Shown here: piece by piece, positions 33,155 to 44,313 of the stretch
Layout: each line of letters opens with the position of its first letter
How positions within the stretch are numbered: the stretch's first letter is position 1
Source of the DNA: JABFWF01 sp035539135
Lineage (GTDB): Bacteria; Pseudomonadota; Gammaproteobacteria; Xanthomonadales; Xanthomonadaceae
NCBI GenBank assembly: GCA_035539135.1
Contig: DATLJD010000014.1
Location: 124,001-188,000, forward strand
Direction of reading: 5' to 3'
DNA length: 64,000 nucleotides
The notes under the pieces: model-generated
The model's input: only the letters and a program-made list of their open reading frames with translations
The model's database searches: none
Told to the model about the DNA's origin: nothing
Program-made: the position numbers and the translations under genes

Positions 33155-34453
33155 ATGCAAGTTTCGGTCGAATCCACCGGCAACCTCGAACGCCGCATGA
33201 CCCTGCGCCTGCCGGCGCAGGACGTCGAATCCCAGGTGGGCGGCCGCCTGCGCGAGATCTCGCGCACCGTGCGCCTGAAGGGCTTCCGTCCGGGCAAGGT
33301 GCCGGCCAAGGTGGTCGAGCAGCGCTACGGCGCGCAGGTTCGCGCCGAAGTGCTGGACGACCTGCTGCGCCGCGGCTTCGACGACGCCGTGCGCGAGAAC
33401 GCGCTGCGCGTGGCCGGCAGCCCGCGCATCGAGCCGGGCGCGGAGGACGGCGGCGAGCTCGCCTACGTGGCCACCTTCGAGGTGGTGCCGGACTTCGGCG
33501 ACATCGACGTCGGCAAGCTCGAGGTCGTGCGCCACGTCGCCCAGGTGGAGGAGTCCGACATCGACCGCATGATCGAAAACCTGCGCCTGCAGCGCCGCAG
33601 CTGGACCGTGGTGACCCGCCCGGCGCAGCAGGGCGACGCGGTCAGCATCGCCATCTGGTCCCAGGTCGGCGACGAGCGGATCCCGGCCGAGGGTGCCGAG
33701 CGCAGCGTCGCGGTGGTCGGCGCCGGCAGCCTGTTCGGCGAGCTCGAGCAGGCCCTGACCGGCATGTCGGGCGGCGAGGAGAAGGTGCTGGAGATCGCCT
33801 TCCCGGCCGACTGGCGCGTGCCGGCGCTGGCTGGCAGGACCGCCCAGGTACACCTGACCGCCGAGCAGGTCGCCGAGCCGGTGCTGCCGGAGGTGGACGC
33901 CGGGTTCATCCGCAGCTTCGGGGTCAAGTCGGGCGAGATGGAGCAGTTCCGTGCCGACATCCGCAGCAACCTGGAGCGCGAGCTGAAGGGCGCGCTGATG
34001 ACCCGCCTGCGCCGCGAGGTCGGCGAGCAGCTGGCCGCCGCCTACGCGCAGGTCGAGATGCCGCCGCGGCTGGTCGAGGTCGAGGCCCGGCAGATGGCGC
34101 AGCAGGTCGCCAGCCAGGCCGCCCGCCAGGGCCAGCAGGTCCCGCCGCCGCCGCACGAGCAGTTCCTCGACGCCGCCCGCAAGCGCGTGCTGGTCGGGCT
34201 GCTGGTTGGCGAGGTCGCCCGCCGCAACGAGATCAAGCTCGACCCGCGCCGGGTGAACGAGACCCTGCGCCTGATCGCCTCGACCTACGAGGAGCCGCAG
34301 CAGGTCATTGACTTGTACCGCAACGATCCCCAGTTGATGGCTGGGTTGCAAGGTCGTGTGATGGAGGAGCAGGTGATCGACTGGATCGCCGAGCGCGCCC
34401 GGCACACGGAGCAGACCCTGTCCTTCCAGGAGGCGATCGGCTCCCAGGCCTGA
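33155..34453 (+). CDS. tig: Trigger factor (ribosome-associated chaperone)
   Basis: A 432-residue chaperone and peptidyl-prolyl isomerase that binds nascent chains at the ribosome exit. The N-terminal ribosome-binding domain has the signature GFRPGKVPAKVVEQRYG (residues about 45-61). The FKBP-like domain covers about 150-240, and a long helical C-terminal domain ends EQTLSFQEAIGSQA. The ATG at 33155 gives MQVSVESTGNLERRMTL, the standard start. The order tig-clpP-clpX-lon-hupB is the classic proteobacterial folding and proteolysis cluster. Confidence 0.97.
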   Translation: MQVSVESTGNLERRMTLRLPAQDVESQVGGRLREISRTVRLKGFRPGKVPAKVVEQRYGAQVRAEVLDDLLRRGFDDAVRENALRVAGSPRIEPGAEDGGELAYVATFEVVPDFGDIDVGKLEVVRHVAQVEESDIDRMIENLRLQRRSWTVVTRPAQQGDAVSIAIWSQVGDERIPAEGAERSVAVVGAGSLFGELEQALTGMSGGEEKVLEIAFPADWRVPALAGRTAQVHLTAEQVAEPVLPEVDAGFIRSFGVKSGEMEQFRADIRSNLERELKGALMTRLRREVGEQLAAAYAQVEMPPRLVEVEARQMAQQVASQAARQGQQVPPPPHEQFLDAARKRVLVGLLVGEVARRNEIKLDPRRVNETLRLIASTYEEPQQVIDLYRNDPQLMAGLQGRVMEEQVIDWIAERARHTEQTLSFQEAIGSQA

Positions 34454-34478
34454 TCGTCCTCCCCGAACCGAGAACGCC

Positions 34479-35105
34479 ATGAGCCACGAGACCAAAGCCC
34501 TCAACCTGGTGCCGATGGTGGTCGAACAGACCAGCCGCGGCGAGCGCGCGTACGACATCTATTCGCGCCTGCTGAAGGAGCGGGTGATCTTCCTCGTCGG
34601 CCCGGTGGACGACCACGTCGCCAACGTGATCGTCGCGCAGATGCTGTTCCTCGAGGCGGAGAACCCCGAGAAGGACATCAGCCTGTACATCAACTCGCCC
34701 GGCGGCGTGGTCACGGCGGGCATGGCGATCTACGACACCATGCAGTTCATCAAGCCGGACGTGAGCACGATCTGCGTCGGCCAGGCGGCCAGCATGGGCG
34801 CGCTGCTGCTGGCGGCGGGCGCGCAGGGCAAGCGCTACGCGCTGCCCAATTCGCGGGTGATGATCCACCAGCCACTGGGCGGCTTCCAGGGCCAGGCGAC
34901 CGACATCGACATCCACGCGCGCGAGATCCTGACCCTGCGCCAGCGCCTGAACGAGATCCTGTCCAAGCACACCGGCCAGGCGCTGGACACCATCGCCCGG
35001 GACACCGAGCGTGACAACTTCAAGAGCGCCGAGGCCGCCCGCGAGTACGGGCTGGTCGACCAGGTGCTGGAACGGCGCCCGGACGAGTCCATCCAGCCGG
35101 CGTGA
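34479..35105 (+). CDS. clpP: ATP-dependent Clp protease proteolytic subunit
   Basis: A 208-residue serine protease that forms the double-heptamer chamber of ClpXP. The triad is S105 (GQAASMGALLL), H130 (PNSRVMIHQPLGG) and D179 (DTERDNF). It starts 25 bases after tig and works with ClpX encoded next. Confidence 0.98.
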   Translation: MSHETKALNLVPMVVEQTSRGERAYDIYSRLLKERVIFLVGPVDDHVANVIVAQMLFLEAENPEKDISLYINSPGGVVTAGMAIYDTMQFIKPDVSTICVGQAASMGALLLAAGAQGKRYALPNSRVMIHQPLGGFQGQATDIDIHAREILTLRQRLNEILSKHTGQALDTIARDTERDNFKSAEAAREYGLVDQVLERRPDESIQPA

Positions 35106-35243
35106 GGCGGCCTCCCGGCCGGCGCGTGAACGGCGCCGGGCCGGCAGCCGCCGACTCGAACAATCTGTGCACCGGGCCCGCTGGCAAACCGGGCCCCGGG
35201 TGCTATTCTCGGGCCGCACTCGCGGCAGCTTCAGGTGTGGGGA

Positions 35244-36527
35244 ATGAGCGAAGACCGTCACGGCCGATCCGACAGCAACAAGATCCTGTACTGCTCTTTC
35301 TGCGGGAAGAGCCAGCACGAGGTCCGCAAGCTGATCGCCGGCCCTAGCGTATTCATCTGCGATGAGTGCGTCGAACTCTGCAACGACATCATCCGCGAGG
35401 AACTCGAGGAGAAGTCGCAGGCATCGCGCAGCCATCTGCCGAAGCCGCGCGAGATCCTCGAGGTCCTGGACCAGTACGTGATCGGCCAGTCGCGCGCCAA
35501 GCGGACCCTGGCGGTGGCCGTCTACAACCACTACAAGCGGATCGAGAGCCGGCAGAAGAGCGACGACGTCGAGCTGGCCAAGTCCAACATCCTGCTGGTC
35601 GGCCCGACTGGCTCGGGCAAGACCCTGCTGGCCGAGACCCTGGCCCGCCTGCTCAACGTGCCGTTCACCATCGCCGACGCGACCACGCTCACCGAGGCGG
35701 GCTACGTCGGCGAGGATGTCGAGAACATCATCCAGAAGCTGCTGCAGAAGTGCGACTACGATGTCGAGAAGGCGCAGCAGGGCATCGTCTACATCGACGA
35801 GATCGACAAGATCTCGCGCAAGAGCGAGAACCCGTCGATCACCCGCGACGTCTCGGGCGAGGGCGTGCAGCAGGCGCTGCTGAAGCTGATCGAGGGCACT
35901 GTCGCCTCGGTCCCGCCGCAGGGCGGTCGCAAGCACCCGCAGCAGGAATTCCTGCAGGTCGACACCCGCAACATCCTGTTCATCGTCGGCGGCGCCTTCG
36001 CCGGCCTGGACAAGATCATCCAGCAGCGCTCGACCGAGGCCGGCGGCATCGGCTTCGGCGCCAAGCTCAAGAGCTCCGAGCGCAAGGCCGAGGTCGGCAA
36101 GGTACTGGCCGAGGTCGAGCCGGAAGACCTGATCAAGTTCGGCCTGATCCCCGAGTTCGTCGGCCGCCTGCCGGTGGTCGCGACCCTGGAGGAGCTGGAC
36201 GAGGCGGCGCTGGTGAAGATCCTCACCGAGCCCAAGAACGCGATCAGCAAGCAGTTCCGCAAGCTGTTCGAGATGGAGGGCGTGGAACTCGAGTTCCGCC
36301 CCGACGCGCTGACCGCGATCGCGCGCAAGGCGCTCAAGCGCAAGACCGGCGCGCGCGGCCTGCGCACCATCGTCGAGTCGGTCCTGCTGGACACGATGTA
36401 CGAGTTGCCCTCGCTCGAGAACGTCAGCAAGGTGGTCGTCGACGAGTCGGTGATCGAGCACCGCTCCGAGCCTTACCTGATCTACCAGACGCCCCCGGCG
36501 CAGCCCAAGGCCGCCGGTGCTGAGTAG
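35244..36527 (+). CDS. clpX: ATP-dependent Clp protease ATP-binding subunit ClpX
   Basis: A 427-residue AAA+ unfoldase. The N-terminal zinc-binding domain has C17, C20, C39 and C42 (CSFCGKSQ and CDECVELC). Walker A is GPTGSGKT (120-127) and Walker B is IVYIDEIDKI. The pore and ClpP-contact regions are in the usual places. I chose the ATG at 35244 over a GTG at 35235. The 138-bp gap after clpP contains a GC-rich inverted repeat around 35173-35200 and a TATTCT hexamer at 35204-35209 that may mark a separate clpX promoter. Confidence 0.98.
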   Translation: MSEDRHGRSDSNKILYCSFCGKSQHEVRKLIAGPSVFICDECVELCNDIIREELEEKSQASRSHLPKPREILEVLDQYVIGQSRAKRTLAVAVYNHYKRIESRQKSDDVELAKSNILLVGPTGSGKTLLAETLARLLNVPFTIADATTLTEAGYVGEDVENIIQKLLQKCDYDVEKAQQGIVYIDEIDKISRKSENPSITRDVSGEGVQQALLKLIEGTVASVPPQGGRKHPQQEFLQVDTRNILFIVGGAFAGLDKIIQQRSTEAGGIGFGAKLKSSERKAEVGKVLAEVEPEDLIKFGLIPEFVGRLPVVATLEELDEAALVKILTEPKNAISKQFRKLFEMEGVELEFRPDALTAIARKALKRKTGARGLRTIVESVLLDTMYELPSLENVSKVVVDESVIEHRSEPYLIYQTPPAQPKAAGAE

Positions 36528-36767
36528 GCGTCACTGAATGCGCAGCCGGCGGCCTGAACCATTGCAGGCCGCCCCCGCCGCCCCCATCCACGGCACGGCA
36601 ATCCCTGACGCCCGTCGCACACGGGCGCCGCGGGCGCTTGCATGCTCGTCACGCGACCCCCACCTTCGTGACCGGGGCGCATTGCGCGATCTTGACCCCC
36701 GCGCGACTATCGTCCCGGACAGCGCCGTCCCGGCCGGTTCCGCGCCCGCCGTCCAACTGGAGTCCCC

Positions 36768-39194
<2,427 letters not shown>

Positions 39195-39219
39195 CCGGAC
39201 CGGATGTCCTGTCCCGGGT

Positions 39220-39248
39220 GCGTCCCGCGTTCGCGCGGGGCGCGGTTT
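39220..39248 (+). terminator. Terminator of lon
   Basis: A 10-bp stem GCGTCCCGCG / CGCGGGGCGC with one G-U pair and a TTCG loop is followed by GGTTTT. It abuts the hupB promoter. Confidence 0.6.
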
Positions 39249-39255
39249 TGCCGTG

Positions 39256-39284
39256 TTGCGCCCCCAAAATGCCGCTGGTATAAC
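39256..39284 (+). promoter_or_regulatory. Predicted sigma-70 promoter of hupB
   Basis: TTGCGC and TATAAC are separated by 17 bp, with TGG just before the -10. The implied transcript has a leader of about 115 nt before the hupB start. Confidence 0.5.
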
Positions 39285-39407
39285 GAGCCACCGCGGTGCA
39301 CGGCATCGCGGCAAGCGATCGGGGGACGCAGCGGCGCTGCCGCGCGCGACATCCGGGTCTTTCCAGGAATTCATGCGGCGGGCGCTGGCCCGTCCAGGGA
39401 GTAGCAA

Positions 39408-39680
39408 ATGAACAAAGCCGAATTCGTCGATGCCGTCGCCGAGAGCGCCGAACTGTCCAAGGCGGAGGCGAGCCGCGCCATCGACGCCATGGTGTCCGTC
39501 ATCACCCGCGCGCTGAAGAAGGGCGAGACCGTGACCCTGGTCGGCTTCGGTGCCTTCACCGTGCGCGAGCGCGCCGCCCGCACCGGCCGCAACCCGCAGA
39601 CCGGCGCCACCATCAACATCGCCGCCGCCAAGAACCCGGTGTTCAAGGCCGGCAAGGCGCTGAAGGATGCGGTGAACTGA
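39408..39680 (+). CDS. hupB: DNA-binding protein HU-beta
   Basis: A 90-residue HU/IHF-family nucleoid protein. The sequence opens MNKAEFVDAVAESAELSKAE and has the arm motif GRNPQTGATINIAAAKNPVFKAGKALKDAV with the conserved Gly-Arg-Asn-Pro. It lies downstream of lon as in E. coli, with its own likely promoter, and is followed by a strong terminator. Confidence 0.97.
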   Translation: MNKAEFVDAVAESAELSKAEASRAIDAMVSVITRALKKGETVTLVGFGAFTVRERAARTGRNPQTGATINIAAAKNPVFKAGKALKDAVN

Positions 39681-39703
39681 GCGTCGCCCTTCGCTGCACC
39701 AAG

Positions 39704-39729
39704 AGCCCGGCAGCGATGCCGGGCTTTTT
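39704..39729 (+). terminator. Terminator of hupB
   Basis: A perfect 9-bp stem AGCCCGGCA / TGCCGGGCT with a GCGA loop, followed by five T. Confidence 0.85.
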
Positions 39730-39800
39730 CGTTTGCGGGTTTCCCTGCGATGTCGCGCGATCGCCGCGCCGCGAGCCGCAGCCGGTATCATCCCGTCACC

Positions 39801-39875
39801 GGGCGCTTAGCTCAGCGGTAGAGCGTCTCCCTTACAAGGAGAGGGTCGGGGGTTCGATCCCCTCAGCGCCCACCA
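39801..39875 (+). tRNA. tRNA-Val (TAC)
   Basis: 75 nt with encoded CCA. The acceptor stem is GGGCGCT/AGCGCCC and the anticodon loop is CTTACAA (TAC). A TATCAT -10-like hexamer lies just upstream, without a clear -35. Confidence 0.95.
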
Positions 39876-39883
39876 CGGATCTG

Positions 39884-39912
39884 TTGCACGGGCCGGATCG
39901 CGTCTGTATGAT
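39884..39912 (+). promoter_or_regulatory. Predicted sigma-70 promoter of tRNA-Asp
   Basis: TTGCAC and TATGAT are spaced by 17 bp, about 13 bases before the mature tRNA-Asp 5' end. It implies that tRNA-Asp is transcribed separately from tRNA-Val. Confidence 0.65.
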
Positions 39913-39924
39913 GCGCGGCTCCGC

Positions 39925-40001
39925 GGAGCGGTAGTTCAGCTGGTTAGAATGCTGGCCTGTCACGCCGGAGGTCGCGGGTTCGAGTCCCGTCCGCTCCGCC
40001 A
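39925..40001 (+). tRNA. tRNA-Asp (GTC)
   Basis: 77 nt with encoded CCA. The acceptor stem is GGAGCGG/CCGCTCC and the anticodon loop is CTGTCAC (GTC). The T-arm is CGCGGGTTCGAGTCCCG. Confidence 0.95.
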
Positions 40002-40017
40002 TTTTGCTCGATCGAAG

Positions 40018-40044
40018 AAGCCCGCAGCGATGCGGGCTTTTTTT
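40018..40044 (+). terminator. Terminator of tRNA-Asp
   Basis: A perfect 9-bp stem AAGCCCGCA / TGCGGGCTT with a GCGA loop and a run of seven T. Confidence 0.85.
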
Positions 40045-40121
40045 GTTGCCCGGGCCGCCGGCGCGACCCGCCGTCACATTGCGGTTACACTGCGCGGCTA
40101 CGTTCCCGCTGCGCCGTGCCC

Positions 40122-42098
40122 ATGCTGCAGACACTCCGCGACAAGACTTCCGGCTGGATCGCCACCGTGATCCTCGGCCTGCTGACGATCCCGTTCGCCT
40201 TCTTCGGCATGGAGCAGTACCTGTTCCAGAGCAACGACGCGACCGTTGCCCGCATCGAGGCGCCGCCGACCTGGTGGCCGTCCGCGCCGGCGGTGTGGCC
40301 GGTGACCATGCTGTGGCAGCGCGACGCGATCCAGCCCGACGAGTTCCGCTCCGAGTTCGAGGACGCCCGCCAGCAGGAGCGCCAGCGCCAGGGCGACGCC
40401 TTCGACGCGCGCGAGTTCGAGAGCCTGGCCAACAAGCGCCAGGTGCTCGACCGCCTGATCGACAAGCACATCCTGCGCATGTTCTCCGACCGCAAGGGCA
40501 TCGCGGTCGGCGACGACCTGGTGCGCGAGACCATCCAGGGCATCCCGGCCTTCCAGGTCGACGGGCGCTTCGATGCGCAGCGTTACCAGCTGTTGCTGGC
40601 CTCGCAGAATCCGCCGCGCACGCCGCGCGAGTTCGAGCGCGACATCCGCCTGAGCCTGGCCCAGTCGCTGGTACCGACCGCGGTCGCCGAAAGCGCTTTC
40701 GTCACCCCGTCGGAGATGCAGCGGGTGCTCAAGCTGCTCGGCGAGAAGCGCGACGTGGCGTTCGTCGTCCTGCCAGCGCCCGCGCCCGACACCGCCCCGG
40801 TCGACGCCGCCGAGATCCAGCGCTGGTACGACAGCCACAAGGCCGAGTACCGCGCGCCGGAGACGGTGACCATCGAGTACGTGGACATCGACGGCAACGT
40901 GCTGCCGGCGCCGCCGCAGGCCGACGAGGCCGCGCTGCGCCAGCGCTACGAACAGGAGAAGCCGCGCTTCGTCCAGCCCGAGCAGCGGCTGGTCTCGCAC
41001 ATCCTGGTCAAGGTGCCCGAGGGCGCCGACGCCGCGCAGCAGAAGGCGGCCGAGGACAAGGCGCGCAAGCTCGCCGAGCAGGCCCGCCAGCCGGGCGCCG
41101 ACTTCGCCGCGCTGGCGCGCGCGAACTCGGAGGACGCCGGTTCGAAGGACACCGGTGGCGACCTCGGCTGGATCAGCAAGGGCGCGATGGTCAAGCCGTT
41201 CGAGGACGCGCTGTTCGCGATGCAGCCCGGCGAGGTCCGCGGCCCGGTCAAGACCGAGTTCGGGTGGCACGTGTTGCAGCTGCGCGAGGTCAAGGCCGGT
41301 TCGCAGCAGCCGTTCGAGGACGTGCGCGAACAGCTCGCGCGCGAACAGGCCGAGGCGGACCGCGAACACGCGTTCAACGAGCTGGTCGGCAAGCTGGTGG
41401 ACCAGGTCTACAAGAATCCGACTTCGCTCGCGCCGGCGGCGCGCACGGCGGGGTTGCAGGTGCAGAAGGCCGGGCCGTTCGCGCGCGGGCAGGGCAGCGG
41501 CATCGCCGCCAACCAGGCGGTGCAGCGCGCGGCGTTCTCCGAATCGCTGGTCCAGGACGGCACGGTCAGCGATCCGATCGAGCTCGGGCCCAACCACAGC
41601 GTGCTGATCCGCGTGGTCGGCCACGAGGCCGAGCGCCAGCGGCCGCTGTCGGAAGTCGCGCGCCAGGTGATCGCCGCGGTGCGCGCTGACCGCGCGGCGA
41701 AGCAGGCGCAGGCGGCGGCCGACGCGATCGTCGCCCAGGTGCGCGGCGGCAAGACCCTGGCCGAGGCGGTGGCCGCGCGCGGCTTGGTGCCGAACGAGGT
41801 GCCGGGCCTGCCGCGCGGCGCGCCGATCCCCGAGCCGCAGGCCAGCGAGGCGATCTTCGCCGTGCCGGCGCCGGCCGAGGGCAAGGTGTCGGCCGGTTCG
41901 GCCGCGTTGCCCGACGGGCGCATCGTGGTGTTCGCCGTGCGCAAGGTGATCCCGGGCGACCCGTCGGAGGCGACTGCCGAGCAGCAGGAGGGCCTGCGCT
42001 CGCAGATCGCGCAGATGGGCGGCTACGAGGACGCGCAAGCGCTGGTCGAGGCGCTGCGCAAGCGGATGAAGATCAAGGTCATCGAGCAGCGGCTCTGA
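40122..42098 (+). CDS. ppiD: Periplasmic folding chaperone/isomerase PpiD
   Basis: A 658-residue inner-membrane-anchored chaperone with a SurA-like N domain and parvulin domains. One membrane helix lies at about residues 13-33 (GWIATVILGLLTIPFAFFGM). The central parvulin domain (about 285-385) includes RLVSHILVKVPEGA and the GGDLGWISKGAMVKPFEDALF and GPVKTEFGWHVLQL signatures. PpiD sits near the Sec translocon and helps exported proteins fold. Location after lon, hupB and tRNAs matches other gammaproteobacteria. The ATG at 40122 is preferred to the GTG at 40116. Confidence 0.93.
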   Translation: MLQTLRDKTSGWIATVILGLLTIPFAFFGMEQYLFQSNDATVARIEAPPTWWPSAPAVWPVTMLWQRDAIQPDEFRSEFEDARQQERQRQGDAFDAREFESLANKRQVLDRLIDKHILRMFSDRKGIAVGDDLVRETIQGIPAFQVDGRFDAQRYQLLLASQNPPRTPREFERDIRLSLAQSLVPTAVAESAFVTPSEMQRVLKLLGEKRDVAFVVLPAPAPDTAPVDAAEIQRWYDSHKAEYRAPETVTIEYVDIDGNVLPAPPQADEAALRQRYEQEKPRFVQPEQRLVSHILVKVPEGADAAQQKAAEDKARKLAEQARQPGADFAALARANSEDAGSKDTGGDLGWISKGAMVKPFEDALFAMQPGEVRGPVKTEFGWHVLQLREVKAGSQQPFEDVREQLAREQAEADREHAFNELVGKLVDQVYKNPTSLAPAARTAGLQVQKAGPFARGQGSGIAANQAVQRAAFSESLVQDGTVSDPIELGPNHSVLIRVVGHEAERQRPLSEVARQVIAAVRADRAAKQAQAAADAIVAQVRGGKTLAEAVAARGLVPNEVPGLPRGAPIPEPQASEAIFAVPAPAEGKVSAGSAALPDGRIVVFAVRKVIPGDPSEATAEQQEGLRSQIAQMGGYEDAQALVEALRKRMKIKVIEQRL

Positions 42099-42113
42099 CG
42101 CCGCCGCATCACG

Positions 42114-42147
42114 AAAAAAGCCCGGCTGCGCGCCGGGCTTTTTTTTT
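42114..42147. terminator. Bidirectional terminator between ppiD and fabI
   Basis: The stem AAGCCCGG / CCGGGCTT with a seven-base loop is flanked by an A run on the left and nine T on the right, so it can end transcription from both converging genes. Confidence 0.85.
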
Positions 42148-42167
42148 GCGCCGTGGACGTCCGGGGG

Positions 42168-42965
42168 TCAGTCGGTGTCGTGGATGCCGGTCATGCCGAG
42201 GATGTTGTAGCCGGCATCGACGTAGGTGACCTCGCCGGTGACGCCGGACGCGAGGTCCGAGCACAGGAAGGCGGCGACGTTGCCGACGTCCTCGATGGTG
42301 ACCGTGCGCCGCAGCGGCGCGTTCTCCTCGACGTGGCCGAGGATCTTGCGGAAGCCGGCGATGCCGGCGGCCGCCAGCGTCTTGATCGGGCCGGCCGAGA
42401 TCGCGTTGACGCGGATGCCCTCCGGGCCCAGGTTGTAGGCGAGATAGCGCACCGTGGACTCCAGGCTGGCCTTGGCGACGCCCATCACGTTGTAGCCGAC
42501 CAGCGCGCGTTCCGCGCCAAGGTAGCTGAGCGTGAGGATCGCGCCCTTGCGGCCCTGCATCAGGGGACGCGCGGCCTTGGCGAGCGCGGCCAGCGAGTAC
42601 GCGGAGATGTCGTGCGCGATGGCGAAGTTCTCGCGGGTCAGGCCGTCCAGGAACTGGCCGGCGATCGCCTCGCGCGGCGCATACGCGATCGCGTGCACGA
42701 GGATGTCGAAGCCGTCGCCCCAGCGCTGGCCGAGCTGCTCGAAGCACGCGGCGATGGAGGCGTCCTCGGCGACGTCCAGCGGCAGCACGATGTCGCTTCC
42801 GTGCTCGGCGGCGGCCTTCTCCACGCGCGACTTCAGCTTGTCGTTCTGGTAGGTGAAGGCGAGCTGCGCGCCTTCGCGGTGCATGGCCTCGGCGATGCCG
42901 CTGGCGATGGAGCGGTCGCTGGCGATGCCGGTGATGAGGGCGCGCTTGCCTTGCAGGAATCCCAT
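42168..42965 (-). CDS. fabI: Enoyl-[acyl-carrier-protein] reductase (NADH)
   Basis: A 265-residue short-chain dehydrogenase-like enzyme catalysing the last reduction of fatty-acid elongation. Catalytic residues are Y148, Y158 and K165 (SYLGAERALVGYNVMGVAK), the Y-x6-K pattern particular to FabI. The nucleotide loop is LITGIASDRSIASGIA. I chose the ATG at 42965 (MGFLQGKRALITG); an in-frame ATG at 42998 adds an unlikely extension. It is a single gene facing ppiD. Confidence 0.95.
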   Translation of the reverse strand: MGFLQGKRALITGIASDRSIASGIAEAMHREGAQLAFTYQNDKLKSRVEKAAAEHGSDIVLPLDVAEDASIAACFEQLGQRWGDGFDILVHAIAYAPREAIAGQFLDGLTRENFAIAHDISAYSLAALAKAARPLMQGRKGAILTLSYLGAERALVGYNVMGVAKASLESTVRYLAYNLGPEGIRVNAISAGPIKTLAAAGIAGFRKILGHVEENAPLRRTVTIEDVGNVAAFLCSDLASGVTGEVTYVDAGYNILGMTGIHDTD

Positions 42966-43023
42966 GCTGGTGTCCGTGTTTCCTGAGCGAAACGCCAAGT
43001 GTGCCGCGACTGGCCGCGCGCGG

Positions 43024-44313
43024 CTACTCGCCGGCGTCCAGACCGATCTTCAGGACCGTGCCCGGGCGCAGCACGCTGCGGGCGAGCAGGCCGTTGCGCG
43101 ACAGCAGGTCGTCCACCCGCAGGCCGTAGCGGCGGGCGATGCTCCAGGCCGACTCGCCCTGGCGCACGACGTGGGTGGCCGTGGTCCGCGCGGCTTCGGC
43201 ATCCGGCGCGGCGTGCGCGCGTGCAATCGCGGACGCCGCGGCCGAGGACGCCATGGCGAGGGTCCGCCCGGCGGCGGGCGGGGCCGGCGCGGCGGCCGCG
43301 AGGGCCACGGGCTCCCGCGCGGACCGCTGCAGGGCGGCGAAGCGCGCCGAGGACATGAACGGCGCGTCCGCGTCGGCGATCGGGCGCGTGTCGGCGCCGA
43401 CACGGGCGACCGCGACCGGCGCGGCGGGCGCCAGCACGCTGGCCTTGCCGGCGACCCCCGCGGGGATCCGCCCGCCGGCGAAGGCGGGGTTGAGGCGGCG
43501 CACCAGCGCGGCGTCGCGGCCGTGGCGCCGTGCCCAACCGTCGAGGCTGCGTGCCTGGGCCGGCAGCGGCGCGGGCTCCAGCACCGGTACCTGGTGGTCG
43601 AGGGCGGCGAGCCAGGCGTCGTGGTCGTCGGCGCGGTCGAGCAGGCAGGACAGCGCGTGCAGCTTGCGCACGTAGTCGCGGGTGATCTTCGGCAGGCCCT
43701 GCAGCCTGGCGAGGTCCACGTCGCGCGCCTGCTGGCCGCTGCGCCGCAGGGCGCCGAGCACCCGGTACTCGCCGGCGTTGTAGGCCATCACCGCCAGCCG
43801 CCAGTCTCCGGCGAACATGCCGTGCAGGGTCTTGAGGTAGCGCACCGCGGCGGCGGTGGATTCCACCGGCGAGAGCCGGCCGTCGTAGCCCGGACGGATG
43901 GTGACGTCGTGGTTGCGGGCGGTGACCTTGATCATCTGCCACAGGCCCGCGGGCCCGCTCGGGCTGCGCGCGCCGGGGCGGTAGCCGCTTTCGACGAACG
44001 GGATCAGCGCGTATTCGGTCGGCAGGCTGGCCGCGCGCAGGGCATCGACGACATAGCCGAACAGGGCCAGCGCGTCGTCGTCGGACCCGGCCAGGCGGCG
44101 CGGGGCGGCGGCGAAGTGGGCGCGCCAGCGCGGGGTGGCCGCGCCGTCGCACTGCGGGTCGGCGAGGCCTTCGTGGAAACGCTGGTAGATGTCGCGCCCG
44201 CTGCGGGTCGGCGTGGCGGCGGCGTCGGTCGCGCCTGCCGGCGCTTCGGCGGCCCGCGCCGCCGGCCAGGCCAGCGCCAGCAGCAGCAGTCCGGCGGCGA
44301 GCCGGCCCGTCAT
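43024..44313 (-). CDS. Membrane-bound lytic murein transglycosylase with LysM domain (MltD-like)
   Basis: A 429-residue exported enzyme that cleaves peptidoglycan glycan strands. It has a signal peptide (MTGRLAAGLLLLALAWPAARAA), a lysozyme-like SLT domain (about 70-235) with catalytic Glu in IPFVESGYRPGARSPSGPAG and the family motifs GLWQMI and AYNAGEYRV, a long Ala/Pro linker (about 280-370), and one C-terminal LysM (HVVRQGESAWSIARRYGL). There is no lipobox, unlike E. coli MltD. Its ATG overlaps the stop codon of gloB by 4 bases, so the two are translated together, an order also seen in E. coli (gloB-mltD neighbours). Confidence 0.9.
   Translation of the reverse strand: MTGRLAAGLLLLALAWPAARAAEAPAGATDAAATPTRSGRDIYQRFHEGLADPQCDGAATPRWRAHFAAAPRRLAGSDDDALALFGYVVDALRAASLPTEYALIPFVESGYRPGARSPSGPAGLWQMIKVTARNHDVTIRPGYDGRLSPVESTAAAVRYLKTLHGMFAGDWRLAVMAYNAGEYRVLGALRRSGQQARDVDLARLQGLPKITRDYVRKLHALSCLLDRADDHDAWLAALDHQVPVLEPAPLPAQARSLDGWARRHGRDAALVRRLNPAFAGGRIPAGVAGKASVLAPAAPVAVARVGADTRPIADADAPFMSSARFAALQRSAREPVALAAAAPAPPAAGRTLAMASSAAASAIARAHAAPDAEAARTTATHVVRQGESAWSIARRYGLRVDDLLSRNGLLARSVLRPGTVLKIGLDAGE

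Noticed and set aside
36528..36767. Heat-shock (sigma-32) promoter before lon
   Set aside because: CTTGACC occurs near 36693, but no matching -10 element lies at the right spacing.
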